A stretch of 64,000 bases of DNA from JAXDMU01 sp963762435 (GTDB lineage Bacteria; Pseudomonadota; Alphaproteobacteria; ATCC43930; CGMCC-115725): the NCBI GenBank assembly GCA_963762435.1, contig CAVXLN010000017.1, positions 62,001 through 126,000 of the forward strand. Reading direction: 5' to 3'. The first letter of the stretch is position 1; each line of letters begins with the position of its first letter. The notes under the pieces were generated by a model. That model was not told the origin of the DNA. It worked only from the letters and a program-made list of their open reading frames with translations, and ran no database searches. Shown one piece after another: positions 1-8,765 of the stretch. The translations under genes were made by a program, and so were the position numbers.

Positions 1-1
1 G

Positions 2-1216
2 CTGCAGCGCTTCGACGAGGCCGAGGCGATCTATCGCGCCGGTCTGGCGCTGGCGCCCGACCGCTATCAGCTGATCAGCCATCTGGGGGTGGTGCTCTTC
101 GAGCAGGATCGGTTCGAGGAGGCGCTGGCGCTGCTGCGCCAAGCCTTCCGGATGGCGCCGCAGAATGGCCGCGTCGTCGCCAATCTCGCTAATTTCCTCG
201 ACTTCGCGGGCAGCCTCGACATGGCGCTCGCGGCTTACGAGGCGGCGATGTCGCTGCTGCCGGAAGATCGCGACATCCGGTGCAATTACGGCATGGCGCT
301 CTTGAGGGCCGGCCGCCTCGCCGAAGGCTGGCCGCTTTTCGAGGCGCGCCGGCGGATTCCGGACCCGATCGAAGCGACCGCGGTACAGCGCCTGCCGCCG
401 CTCGCCGAGCAGCCGGACCTTGCGGGGCGGCGGATCCTGCTCTTTCACGAGCAGGGGCTGGGCGACACGCTGCAGATGCTGCGCTATGTGCCGCTGCTGA
501 CGGCGAGAGGGGCCGAACTTGCCCTGCGCGTGCCGCCGCCACTGGCCGCCCTCGTCCCGCTGCTCCCCGAGACCGGGCCGGGGCGCGTGACGCTGGCCGA
601 CGACAGCGGCACGGAGGGGTTCGATTTCCATTGCCCGATGATGGGATTGCCGCTGGTCTTCGGCACCGTGCTGGAGACGATCCCGAACGGCATCTATCTC
701 AAGCCGCCCGATGCTGCGCGCGAGCGCTGGCGCGCGGCGCTGGCGCATCTTCCCGGGCCGCGCATCGGCCTCGTCTGGGGCGGCTCGCCGCGCGGCGGCC
801 TCGATCGACGGCGCAGCATGCCATTCGAGGAATTGCGGCCGCTCTTCGATCTCAAGGGTAGCTTCATCAATCTTCAGCTCGGGGCGCCCGGTGCCAAATG
901 GCGGCCGCCGCCGCATGCCGCCTCGCTCGATCCCACAGCCTCGCTCGGCGACTTCGCCGAGACGGCGGCGCTGATCGCCAATCTCGACCTCGTCATCACG
1001 GTCGATACCTCGGTCTGCCATCTCGCCGGTGCCATCGGGGCGCCGGTCTGGATGCTCAGCCGGTTCTCCTCCTGCTGGCGCTGGCTGATGGGGCGACAGG
1101 ACAGTCCGTGGTATCAGACTATGCGTATCTTCCGGCAGTCACGCCCTGGCGACTGGGCCGGCGTCGTGGCCGCGACTGTCGAGGCCCTAATAGTCCAGCA
1201 GAAAAATTTGCCCTGA
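2..1216 (+). CDS. TPR protein with C-terminal GT9-like (heptosyltransferase-fold) domain, 5' partial
   Basis: The reading frame is open from base 2, so the gene begins before the window. The first 110 or so visible residues form tetratricopeptide repeats with the usual A-x-x-x-Y/F spacing (for example RFEEALALLRQAFRMAPQNG). They are followed by a globular domain carrying FHEQGLGDTLQMLRY and, near the end, ITVDTSVCHLAGAIGAPVW. That C-terminal pattern is typical of TPR proteins whose last domain resembles ADP-heptose glycosyltransferases (GT9). Such proteins are often linked to surface glycan or flagellin modification, but no acceptor can be read here and the enzymatic role is inferred. A 42-bp gap separates it from the next kinase gene. 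Confidence 0.85.
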   Translation: MQRFDEAEAIYRAGLALAPDRYQLISHLGVVLFEQDRFEEALALLRQAFRMAPQNGRVVANLANFLDFAGSLDMALAAYEAAMSLLPEDRDIRCNYGMALLRAGRLAEGWPLFEARRRIPDPIEATAVQRLPPLAEQPDLAGRRILLFHEQGLGDTLQMLRYVPLLTARGAELALRVPPPLAALVPLLPETGPGRVTLADDSGTEGFDFHCPMMGLPLVFGTVLETIPNGIYLKPPDAARERWRAALAHLPGPRIGLVWGGSPRGGLDRRRSMPFEELRPLFDLKGSFINLQLGAPGAKWRPPPHAASLDPTASLGDFAETAALIANLDLVITVDTSVCHLAGAIGAPVWMLSRFSSCWRWLMGRQDSPWYQTMRIFRQSRPGDWAGVVAATVEALIVQQKNLP

Positions 1217-1258
1217 TCTGCTACTCTTTCATCACCCGTTAGAATTTGCACTGTTCGA

Positions 1259-2785
1259 ATGTCCGATCCATCCGCCCTGGTCTCGGTTGGGAGCAGCGTA
1301 TTGAACGTGATTCAGATCAGCATCGGCAATTCGGCAGCCTATCTCGGCGTTGCCTTTGCCTTCTTCGTGTTGTGGCGGCTCGACCGGGGCCGCTTGTGGA
1401 ATTTGCTGTGGAGCCTCGGGCACGCTCTCTTGGCACTCGCCTCGCTCGCCACTAACGTCGCGCGGGCGACCGGCTTCGGCGTGGCGGAGACGATCGCATC
1501 AATTGTGTTCGGCATCGCGGCGGCGATCCTGCTCGAGGGTGCGCGCAACCTGGCGGGGCGCGTCTTCCAACTTCGCAGGGTGGCGTTGACGGCATTCGCG
1601 CTCGCGCTCGCTATCCTGCTGATCGGGCAAATCAGCGTTACTTACGATAACTACGCTTCCAGCGCGATCTCGGCGCTTGTCTATATTCTCATCGGTTTGC
1701 GGCTGCCGCGACAGGCCGGCTCGGCCTACCGTTATCTCGGCTTGCTGCTGCTCCTGCGCGCGGCCGTGGTCCTGGCGCTGCCCGTCATGATCGTCCACGG
1801 GTTTGATGTGGAGGGGCTCATCATCGCCAATATCTCGATTGTGGCGACCGGCATCGGGCTCCTGTCGGCGGCTCTCATCGATCATGACCGAAATCTCAAG
1901 GCGGCCGAGGCGGGGATGCGCCGACGCACCGACGAGCTGATGCACGCGAACAAGCATCTCGAGGATTTGATGGTCTATCTCGAGCTTCGGAATGCCGAAT
2001 ATGCCGAGGCGCGCGAGAAGGCCGATATCGCCAACCGCTCGAAATCGCAGTTTCTGGCGAATATGAGCCATGAGCTGCGCACGCCGCTCAATGCCATCAT
2101 CGGCTTTTCCGAGATGATGCGTGACGGGCTGCTCGGCCCGATCGACCACCCGACCTATCAGCAATATGTCGCCGATATCAACGCGAGCGGCGAGCATCTC
2201 CTGGGCCTGGTCAACGACATTCTCGACCTGTCCCGCGCCGAAGCGGGACGGATGGAGCTGCAGGAGGAGGAGTTCGATCCCGCGGCCACGATCGAGACTT
2301 GCCTCAATATGGTGCGCGAGCCGGCCCAGCGCGGCCGGATCCGGCTGGTCGATCCGATCCTGGCCGATTTTCCACTGCTGCGCGGCGATGAGCGGCGGAT
2401 CCGGCAGATCGTGCTCAATCTCCTGTCGAACGCCATCAAATTCACCCCGCCCAACGGCCATGTCAGCCTGAGCGGCATGCTTCGCGCCGACGGCGCCTTC
2501 GGGCTGGTCGTGACCGATACCGGCATCGGCATGGCGCCCGATCAGGTCGAGGAGGCGCTGTCGCCCTTCAGCCAGATCGACAGCCGGCTATGTCGGCGGT
2601 TCGAGGGAGCGGGTCTCGGCCTGCCGCTCAGCCGGCGCCTGCTCGAGCTCCATGCCGGCAAGCTCGAGATCGTCAGCAATGTCGGCGTCGGTACGACGGT
2701 GATCTCATGGTTTCCGGCCGATCGGGTCCGGCCGCCGCCGACCCTCGGCGGACACGGCACCGCGCTCGGTGCCCGCTTTCATTAG
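1259..2785 (+). CDS. membrane-bound sensor histidine kinase (orphan)
   Basis: 508 aa. The first 220 residues contain about seven hydrophobic spans with short loops, so the sensor lies in the membrane and there is no large periplasmic domain. A short coiled coil (about 225-265) leads to a HisKA domain whose phosphoacceptor is H271 in NMSHELRTPLNAIIGFSE. The HATPase_c domain shows the N box (LNLLSNAIKFTPPNG), G1 (DTGIGM) and G2 (GAGLGLPLSRRLLELH). The HisKA sequence is of the PleC/DivJ/PdhS style common in alphaproteobacteria. No response regulator is adjacent. Its stop overlaps by 4 bp the stop of the convergent transporter gene. No strong ribosome site precedes the ATG. Confidence 0.9.
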   Translation: MSDPSALVSVGSSVLNVIQISIGNSAAYLGVAFAFFVLWRLDRGRLWNLLWSLGHALLALASLATNVARATGFGVAETIASIVFGIAAAILLEGARNLAGRVFQLRRVALTAFALALAILLIGQISVTYDNYASSAISALVYILIGLRLPRQAGSAYRYLGLLLLLRAAVVLALPVMIVHGFDVEGLIIANISIVATGIGLLSAALIDHDRNLKAAEAGMRRRTDELMHANKHLEDLMVYLELRNAEYAEAREKADIANRSKSQFLANMSHELRTPLNAIIGFSEMMRDGLLGPIDHPTYQQYVADINASGEHLLGLVNDILDLSRAEAGRMELQEEEFDPAATIETCLNMVREPAQRGRIRLVDPILADFPLLRGDERRIRQIVLNLLSNAIKFTPPNGHVSLSGMLRADGAFGLVVTDTGIGMAPDQVEEALSPFSQIDSRLCRRFEGAGLGLPLSRRLLELHAGKLEIVSNVGVGTTVISWFPADRVRPPPTLGGHGTALGARFH

Positions 2786-3738
2786 CGATTGGCGCGCTCA
2801 CGGGCGCGCACCCGTTCACGGTGTGCCGTATAAAGGCCGCTCGCCATGATGATGGCGGCACCCGCGAAGGTCCAAGTATCAGGGAACGCGCCGAACACCA
2901 GATATCCCAGTGCTGCTGACCAGACCAGCTGAGTGTAGGAAAGCGGCGCCAATACGGAAGCCGGCGCCTGGCGATAGGCCAAGGCCACGAGCCATTGCGC
3001 CAACGTCGCGACGCTGCCGTAGAGGATTGCGAAGCCAAGCTGAACGGGCGTCGGCGTGACCCAGGCGAAGGGCAAGGTCAGGCTCAGCGCAACGCAGGGG
3101 AAGAAGGCCGAATAGGCCAACGTCGTGACGGTACCGTCGGCGCCGCTCATCTTCCGTGTGATGACGAGTGCCAGCGCCCAGCTCGCGGCCGAAAGCGCCG
3201 GCAGGAGTGCTGCGGGCTGGAAGCTGCCGGTGCCGGGGCGGACGATGATGACGACGCCGATCAGCCCGACCGCGATCGCGAGCCAGCGGCGCGCGCCCAC
3301 CGTCTCGCCCAGCATGGGGATCGAGAGCGCCGTGATGAACATGGGCGAGACGAAACCGATCGCGGTGGCGTCGGCGAGCGGCAGATAGGCAAGGCCGGCG
3401 ATGAACAGCAGCGAAGAGCCCAGCATGCCGGCGCCTCGCAGCATTTGCAGACCGGGCCGCGCGGAGCGGAGGGCGGCCGGCCCTGCGCGCAGGATCGGCG
3501 CGATCATCAGCAGCAAGAATGTCGCGTAGCGCAGCCAGGCGATCTCGGTGACGGGCAGGTCGGCCACAAGATATTTCGACAGCGCGTCCGAGCAGGAAAA
3601 AGTGACGATCGCGATCAGCAGCAGAAGAATGCCGCGCATCGGATTGTCGAGCAGTGCAGCTGTGGTCGGTTCGGCGGGCGGCCCGGATTGCGGGATTGCG
3701 GCGGCGGTTCCGGTGGCACGCGAGGACAGGGACGACAT
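2782..3738 (-). CDS. EamA/DMT-family transporter
   Basis: 318 aa with about ten hydrophobic helices in two EamA-type halves, for example ILLLLIAIVTFSCSDALSKY at the start of the first half. The family exports or takes up small metabolites in the inner membrane, and the substrate cannot be read from sequence. The first 33 residues are polar and poorly conserved, so translation may instead start at Met34 just before the first helix. The gene is convergent with the upstream kinase (4-bp tail overlap) and divergent from the DctP-type binding protein across 228 bp that must hold both promoters. The divergent spacer includes an AT-rich stretch near 3880-3915. Confidence 0.88.
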   Translation of the reverse strand: MSSLSSRATGTAAAIPQSGPPAEPTTAALLDNPMRGILLLLIAIVTFSCSDALSKYLVADLPVTEIAWLRYATFLLLMIAPILRAGPAALRSARPGLQMLRGAGMLGSSLLFIAGLAYLPLADATAIGFVSPMFITALSIPMLGETVGARRWLAIAVGLIGVVIIVRPGTGSFQPAALLPALSAASWALALVITRKMSGADGTVTTLAYSAFFPCVALSLTLPFAWVTPTPVQLGFAILYGSVATLAQWLVALAYRQAPASVLAPLSYTQLVWSAALGYLVFGAFPDTWTFAGAAIIMASGLYTAHRERVRARERANR

Positions 3739-3966
3739 CGAGCTCGGTCTTGACTGCGGGAAACGATCGGGGCGCGGCAGATCGCGCGGACCATAGCACG
3801 CTCCGATCCGGTGCGGGGGGCGCCGCTCGGCAGGTCGCCATGCGTGCGGCGACGGCGTGCGGCGGCAAGCGGCGCGGAATAAGCATTTTTCGTCTTTTCT
3901 TAAAGGATTACTGTGATCTTTCGCGGAATGCAGGGCTATTTCCCGTGCAATTAGAAGAAGATCGCG

Positions 3967-5097
3967 ATGCGGCCCGGGGGAAATTCAGTGCTGCGCGTTC
4001 TTGCCCGAGTGGCGCCGGCTGTTCGGATCTCACGATTTGTAGCCGGCGCTGCAGCCTGTCTGGCGGCCGCCCTGTCGCTGGCTGCTCTGCCGAGTGCGGC
4101 AGAGGTGCCGGATCTGCCGTTCGTGCATCTCAAGGTCCTGGGCAGTCTCGGCCAGTCGAGCCAATATCGCGAGCTCGAAGAGCCATTCTGGACGCATCGG
4201 CTGTCGGACGATTCCAGCGGCCGCATCTCCGCCGACGTGGCGCCGTTCGACAAGGCCGGCCTCAATGCGAGCGAAGCGCTGCAGATGGCCCGGCTCGGCG
4301 TCATCACCTTCCTGACCGTGGCGGGCGGGCTGGTCGCGGCCGAGGATCCGGAGGCGAGCGCCAGCGATCTGCCGGGCATGAATCTCACGGTCGAGGAGAC
4401 GTGGCGCGCGTCGGAGGCCTGGAGACCGGTCGTCGCGCGGGTGTTCAGCGAACGCTATGGGCTCGATGTCGAGGCGACCATGAGCTTTCCGGCACAGCTG
4501 CTCTTTTGCGTCGACAAGATCGGGTCGTTCAGGGACCTGGCCGGCCGCACGGTCCGCACCTCGACGGTGGCGCAGACCTATTTCGTCGAGGCGCTGGGCG
4601 GCCACGCCGTGCTGATGCCGCTTGCCGAGGCAGGCGCCGCACTGGCGAGCGGCACGGTCGGCTGCGTCATCACGAGCGCGCTCACCGGCAATCTGCTCGG
4701 CCTCTATCACCACGCCCATTATCTCTATGCGGACCCGGTCAATTGGGGCGAGGAGTTCGTGCTGGGCAATCACAAGGCTATTGCGAGCCTCGAGCCCGGC
4801 GCCCGAGCCTTTCTCGCCGATGAGCTGAAAGCGCTGGAACGCAACTCCTGGCGCATGACCGCGATCGCGATGCAAGACGGCCTCGCCTGCAATATCGGCG
4901 ACCATAGCTGCGTCCGCGGCACGCCTGCCGATATGGTGCTGGTGCCGGTTGATCCCGGCGACAAGGTGCTTGTGCGCGATTTGCTGGTCCATGAGATCCT
5001 GCCGCGCTGGGCCGAGCGCTGCGGGCCGGATTGTGCGGCCGACTGGAATCGCCTGATCGGCGGGCCGGCCGGTATCGCCGCCGCCCCGGAACGCTGA
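3967..5097 (+). CDS. TRAP-type (DctP family) periplasmic solute-binding protein
   Basis: 376 aa. The N-terminus is a signal peptide with a hydrophobic core (AACLAAALSLAALPSAAE), so the mature protein is periplasmic. The body has DctP features, including the basic-residue-containing stretch FRDLAGRTVRTSTVAQTYFVEALGG followed by a VPLAE-like segment (VLMPLAEAGAALASGTVGC). Such proteins normally deliver organic acids to DctQ/DctM membrane subunits, but none is present nearby. One base after its stop begins a large sensor kinase. The pairing suggests that the protein acts as a ligand-sensing partner for that kinase rather than as a transport component. A GAAGAAG ribosome site precedes the chosen ATG. 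Confidence 0.85.
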   Translation: MRPGGNSVLRVLARVAPAVRISRFVAGAAACLAAALSLAALPSAAEVPDLPFVHLKVLGSLGQSSQYRELEEPFWTHRLSDDSSGRISADVAPFDKAGLNASEALQMARLGVITFLTVAGGLVAAEDPEASASDLPGMNLTVEETWRASEAWRPVVARVFSERYGLDVEATMSFPAQLLFCVDKIGSFRDLAGRTVRTSTVAQTYFVEALGGHAVLMPLAEAGAALASGTVGCVITSALTGNLLGLYHHAHYLYADPVNWGEEFVLGNHKAIASLEPGARAFLADELKALERNSWRMTAIAMQDGLACNIGDHSCVRGTPADMVLVPVDPGDKVLVRDLLVHEILPRWAERCGPDCAADWNRLIGGPAGIAAAPER

Positions 5098-5098
5098 G

Positions 5099-7351
5099 AT
5101 GGCTGCACCGCTGCCTCGCGGAACCATGCGGCCGATCCGGCCGGAGGCAGCACTTGCCGCCTTCAGCGCGCTTGCCATCATCCTCTTCGCCGCGATCCTT
5201 ATCTTCATTCTCGATCGCAGCCGGCAGAACGCGCTCCAAAGTGCTCGCGAAAGGACGGAGAATCTGGCCGTCGCCGCCGAGACCGGATCCTCGCAGGCGG
5301 TGCTGTCGATCGATGCCGTGCTCGCCGCCGTCTCCGATACGCTGGAACGGCTGCCGCCCGGCACGCCGCTCGACGGTCCGGAGGCGCATCAGATTCTGCG
5401 CGTGTTTCACGAGCAGAATTTCGCCGTACGCGACATATTGCTGATCGATTCCTACGGCCAGCGCGTCAATGGCGCCACGACCACGCTACCGCGGGCCGGC
5501 ACTTTCGCCGACCATGATTTCTTCAAGGTCTATCTCAGCGATCCGGACAAGCAAGGCCTCTATATCAGCCATGCCGAGCGGTCCTCGATCACCGAGAGCG
5601 GGTCGATCTACATGACCCGGCCCCTGACGCTGCCGCACAGCAATTTCCGCGGCCTCATCGTGGCCGACGTGCCGACCCGCACCTTTACGGAATTTTACAA
5701 TAAGCTGGGCGCCGGCCCCGACATCTGCGTGGCGCTGCTGGCCGGCGACGGCATCGTGCTCGCGGCGGAGCCGCAACCCAACGTCCTGATCGGCATGCGC
5801 TTGCTGTCACCGGTCGATACCGCGGCCCTTATCGCACAGCCGGGTGGTGCCACCTCGATCGGGCCGGTCGGCCGTCTCCGGGAGGAGGGCGTGGTCGCGA
5901 CCCGCCCGGTCCCGGTCCGGCCGTTGCTGGTCCGCACCGGCATCCGCATGCGGACCGTGCTGGCAGGTTGGCACGAGCAGCTGGAGATCTTCTTCGGCAT
6001 CTTCCTTATCGGCAGCGGCGGCTGCGTTGGCTTCACGCTGTTCATCATCGTGCTGATCCGCCGGCAGCGGCGCGTCCAAGGGCTGCTGCAGGACGCGCTC
6101 GAACATCTCAATGAAGGCTTCGTGCTGTTCGATCAGGCCGATCGGCTGGTCCTCAGCAATCGCCGTTATCGGCAAATCCACACCCGCTCGATCGATGTCA
6201 TCCATCCCGGCGTCACCATGGCGCAGATCCTGCGGACCGGCGCGCTGCGCGGCGAGTATGGCGAGATCGTCGGCGATATCGACCAATGGGTGGCATCCCG
6301 CCTGGCCGAGCGCGAGCGCGAGCTCGGCGTCGTCGAGCGGCGCCAGCCCGACGGCAGATGGATGCAGATCTCTGAGCAGCGGACCTCGGCCGGCGGCCGA
6401 GTCGGCGTGCGCACCGACATCACCCGCCTCAAGGAGCAAGAGGCGCGCCTCTTGGCTAATGAGGAAGAGCTCAACCGGATCATCGCCGAGCTCGAGACCT
6501 CGCGCCGGCAGCTGCAGGCGCAGACCGACGATCTCGCCAAGCTGGCGCGCGACCTTGCAAGCGCGCGCGACAAGGCCGAGGTGGCGAACCGTGCGAAGAG
6601 CCAGTTCCTGGCCAATATGAGCCACGAGCTCAGGACCCCGCTCAACGCCGTCATCGGCTTCGCCGAGCTGCTCGAGCTGCAGATCTTCGGTGCCATCAAC
6701 GACAAGCAGCGTGGCTATATCCTGGATATCCACCGGAGCGGCATCCATCTGCTCGAGATCATCAACGATCTGCTCGACCTGTCCAAGATCGAGGCCGGGC
6801 GTGAGGAGCTCAAGGAGCAGGCGTGCAATCTCGCCGAGCTGATCGAGAGCCAGATGGCCGTGCTGGCCCCGCGGGCGGAGCAGGGATCGCTGACGCTGAG
6901 CTGGATGGTCGAGGCCGACCTGCCGGCGGTATATCTCGATCCGCTCAAGACCCGGCAGATGGTGTTGAATCTCGGCTCGAACGCGCTCAAATTCACGCCG
7001 CCCGGCGGTACTGTCACAGCCTCCGCCGCGATCGAGCGAGTGCGCCCCGAACGGCGCGGCTGGCTCAGGATCGAGATTGCCGATACTGGCATCGGCATCC
7101 GGGAGGAACATCTGGTGCTCGTCCGCGAGCCGTTCAGGCAGGTCGAAAATCAGCTCTCGCGAAAATATGCCGGCACGGGACTCGGGCTTGCCATCACGGA
7201 CGCGCAGATCCGCATGCATGGCGGCGAGCTCGAGATCGAGAGCCGCGTGTCGGACGGAACGCGCGTGACGCTGTGGTTCCCGCCCTGGCGCCTGGGCGGC
7301 GGCCGGGTACTCGATCTGCCGCCGCTCTCGGCGGCCTCGGCGAGCCTGTGA
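5099..7351 (+). CDS. sensor histidine kinase with periplasmic dCache-like and PAS domains
   Basis: 750 aa. A first membrane span (ALAIILFAAILIFILD, about residues 20-36) is followed by a periplasmic region of about 270 residues with dCache-type features (LIDSYGQRVNG, ADHDFFKVYL, YMTRPL). A second span lies near 295-325. Next come a PAS domain of the PAS_7 type (LNEGFVLFDQADRLVLSNRRYRQ), a coiled coil, HisKA with H509 in NMSHELRTPLNAVIGFAELL, and HATPase_c with LGSNALKFTPPGGT, DTGIGI and GTGLGLAITDAQI. It is cotranscribed with the DctP-type binding protein one base upstream. No partner regulator is adjacent. It resembles the kinase at 1259 in its HisKA region but not in its sensor. Confidence 0.92.
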   Translation: MAAPLPRGTMRPIRPEAALAAFSALAIILFAAILIFILDRSRQNALQSARERTENLAVAAETGSSQAVLSIDAVLAAVSDTLERLPPGTPLDGPEAHQILRVFHEQNFAVRDILLIDSYGQRVNGATTTLPRAGTFADHDFFKVYLSDPDKQGLYISHAERSSITESGSIYMTRPLTLPHSNFRGLIVADVPTRTFTEFYNKLGAGPDICVALLAGDGIVLAAEPQPNVLIGMRLLSPVDTAALIAQPGGATSIGPVGRLREEGVVATRPVPVRPLLVRTGIRMRTVLAGWHEQLEIFFGIFLIGSGGCVGFTLFIIVLIRRQRRVQGLLQDALEHLNEGFVLFDQADRLVLSNRRYRQIHTRSIDVIHPGVTMAQILRTGALRGEYGEIVGDIDQWVASRLAERERELGVVERRQPDGRWMQISEQRTSAGGRVGVRTDITRLKEQEARLLANEEELNRIIAELETSRRQLQAQTDDLAKLARDLASARDKAEVANRAKSQFLANMSHELRTPLNAVIGFAELLELQIFGAINDKQRGYILDIHRSGIHLLEIINDLLDLSKIEAGREELKEQACNLAELIESQMAVLAPRAEQGSLTLSWMVEADLPAVYLDPLKTRQMVLNLGSNALKFTPPGGTVTASAAIERVRPERRGWLRIEIADTGIGIREEHLVLVREPFRQVENQLSRKYAGTGLGLAITDAQIRMHGGELEIESRVSDGTRVTLWFPPWRLGGGRVLDLPPLSAASASL

Positions 7352-7397
7352 TGCCGGCCGTCCGCAAACCGGGCCGGGGCTGACGGGGGTGCCGGCC

Positions 7398-8321
7398 ATG
7401 CCGTTCCAGCCCGCGGCTCTATGGGAAGCGACCGGCGGCGAGCTTATCTTGCGCCTCAAGGCCTGGTGGTACGGTTTCGACCGGCAGAGCCATGTGCCGC
7501 CGCCGCCACCGCCCGCTCCGGCGCCAGCGCCCGAGGCGGTGGAGGAAGGGCCGCTCGACCGGCTGGTTCTGGCTCAGCGGCTCTGGGGCGGCGGCTTCCT
7601 GGTGCCGGGCGGGGCAGAGCAGGTGATGACCCTGGTCAAGCCCTTCGGCGTCAATCCGGCGATGAGCCTCTTGGATCTGACGGCCGGCCTTGGCGGCCCG
7701 TCCCGGCACGTGTCGAACACTTTCGATGTCTATATCACCGGCCTCGAGCGCGTGGCCGACACGGCCAAGCGCGGCAACCAGGCCTCGGTCGATGCCGGCC
7801 TCGCCCGCAAGGTGCCGATCAGCGCCTATGATCCCGAAAAGCTGGAGCTTCGCGCCCATGGGTTCGACGCCGTCTATGCGCAATATCTGACCGCCACGAT
7901 CAGCGACAAGGAAAGGCTGATGCGCATGGTCATGCGCAGCCTCAAGCCGCGCGGCCAGTTCGCCTTCATCGATCTCGTGCTGCAGGATGGCGATGCGGGT
8001 GATCCGCGGCTCGAGACGCTGCGCCAGCGCGAGCGTGATCCGCTCTTGCCCTGGACCGTCGCGCAATATCGGGAATGCCTCGCCAATGCCGGCTTCGACT
8101 GCCGCATCGCGCAGGACGAGGCAACGTCCTTCAAGCTCCATGTCATGCAAGGCTGGGCACAATTCCTGCGTAATCAAAAAGTTACCGACATGCCCCGGCA
8201 CCATCTCGCGGTCGTGCTCGAAGAGGCCGAGCTATGGATGGGCCGGTTGCAAGCGATCCAAGAGGGCGTGCTCGGCGTCTACCGGTTCTACGCGGTCTCG
8301 ACGCAGAGCGGGGTCGGGTAG
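7398..8321 (+). CDS. class I SAM-dependent methyltransferase-like protein
   Basis: 307 aa from the ATG at 7398; a GTG at 7389 is an alternative, but the GGGGGTG just upstream fits the ATG better. After a Pro/Ala-rich linker (residues about 38-52) there is a Rossmann-type core with the SAM-binding motif I region LLDLTAGLGGPSRHVSN and a later post-II strand (FDAVYAQYLTATIS, GQFAFIDLVLQ). The overall pattern is that of UbiE/sarcosine methyltransferase-type enzymes. The substrate is unknown. The gene follows the kinase by 46 bp in the same direction and may share its transcript. Confidence 0.75.
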   Translation: MPFQPAALWEATGGELILRLKAWWYGFDRQSHVPPPPPPAPAPAPEAVEEGPLDRLVLAQRLWGGGFLVPGGAEQVMTLVKPFGVNPAMSLLDLTAGLGGPSRHVSNTFDVYITGLERVADTAKRGNQASVDAGLARKVPISAYDPEKLELRAHGFDAVYAQYLTATISDKERLMRMVMRSLKPRGQFAFIDLVLQDGDAGDPRLETLRQRERDPLLPWTVAQYRECLANAGFDCRIAQDEATSFKLHVMQGWAQFLRNQKVTDMPRHHLAVVLEEAELWMGRLQAIQEGVLGVYRFYAVSTQSGVG

Positions 8322-8411
8322 TCCGGCACGCACGGCGGGAGGGAGCCATGCGCAGGGCGCCGGACCCTTATCCACCTGGTGGAAGTTCTTGCCGAAACCG
8401 TGCTTCCGCCG

Positions 8412-8438
8412 TTGACAGCGGACCTATGCTGCCATAGT
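8412..8438 (+). promoter_or_regulatory. putative sigma-70 promoter of rpmJ
   Basis: A perfect TTGACA hexamer lies at 8412-8417, followed by CATAGT at 8433-8438 (four of six matches to TATAAT, 15-bp spacer) or TAGTTT at 8435 with a 17-bp spacer. It sits 45-70 bp before the rpmJ ATG in a gene-free gap. This is inferred from sequence only. Confidence 0.4.
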
Positions 8439-8482
8439 TTCCCCCGCTCTTCGGCTAGGGCCGGCTCGGATCACAGGTCATC

Positions 8483-8608
8483 ATGAAGATCGTCAATTCT
8501 CTCAAGTCCTTGAAAAAGCGCGACAAGAACTGCCGCGTCATCCGCCGCAAGGGCCGGGTCTACGTCATCAACAAGTCGAACCCGCGCTTCAAGGCTCGCC
8601 AGGGCTGA
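8483..8608 (+). CDS. rpmJ: 50S ribosomal protein L36 (bL36, zinc-free form)
   Basis: 41 aa, beginning MKIVNSLKSLKKRDKNC and ending SNPRFKARQG. The RRKGRVYVINKSNPRFKARQG tail is diagnostic of bL36. Only one cysteine is present, so this is the zinc-ribbon-free (C-minus, YkgO-like) form and not the four-ligand form. bL36 is the smallest protein of the large ribosomal subunit and binds 23S rRNA. The gene stands alone with its own likely promoter, outside any ribosomal operon, as is usual in alphaproteobacteria. Confidence 0.95.
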   Translation: MKIVNSLKSLKKRDKNCRVIRRKGRVYVINKSNPRFKARQG

Positions 8609-8765
8609 TCTTCTGCCGCGAGGTCCTGCCTGTTCGGGCAAGCCCTTGCGCCGACGAATCTTCTTGCCCGCCCGAGCTCCGCTCCGAAATATAAGGGCCA
8701 AATAAGAAGAAGGATCGGGTCAGGCCCATAGGTGGCTCCCGACGACAGCAGGGAGTAGGGCGGCC

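Noticed and set aside
3967..7351. Complete TRAP transporter
   Set aside because: DctQ and DctM membrane subunits are absent, and only the binding protein and a kinase are present.
8635..8682. Hairpin after rpmJ (CGGGCAAG with complement)
   Set aside because: The 20-base loop and missing T run make a terminator unlikely, and the pairing could be chance.
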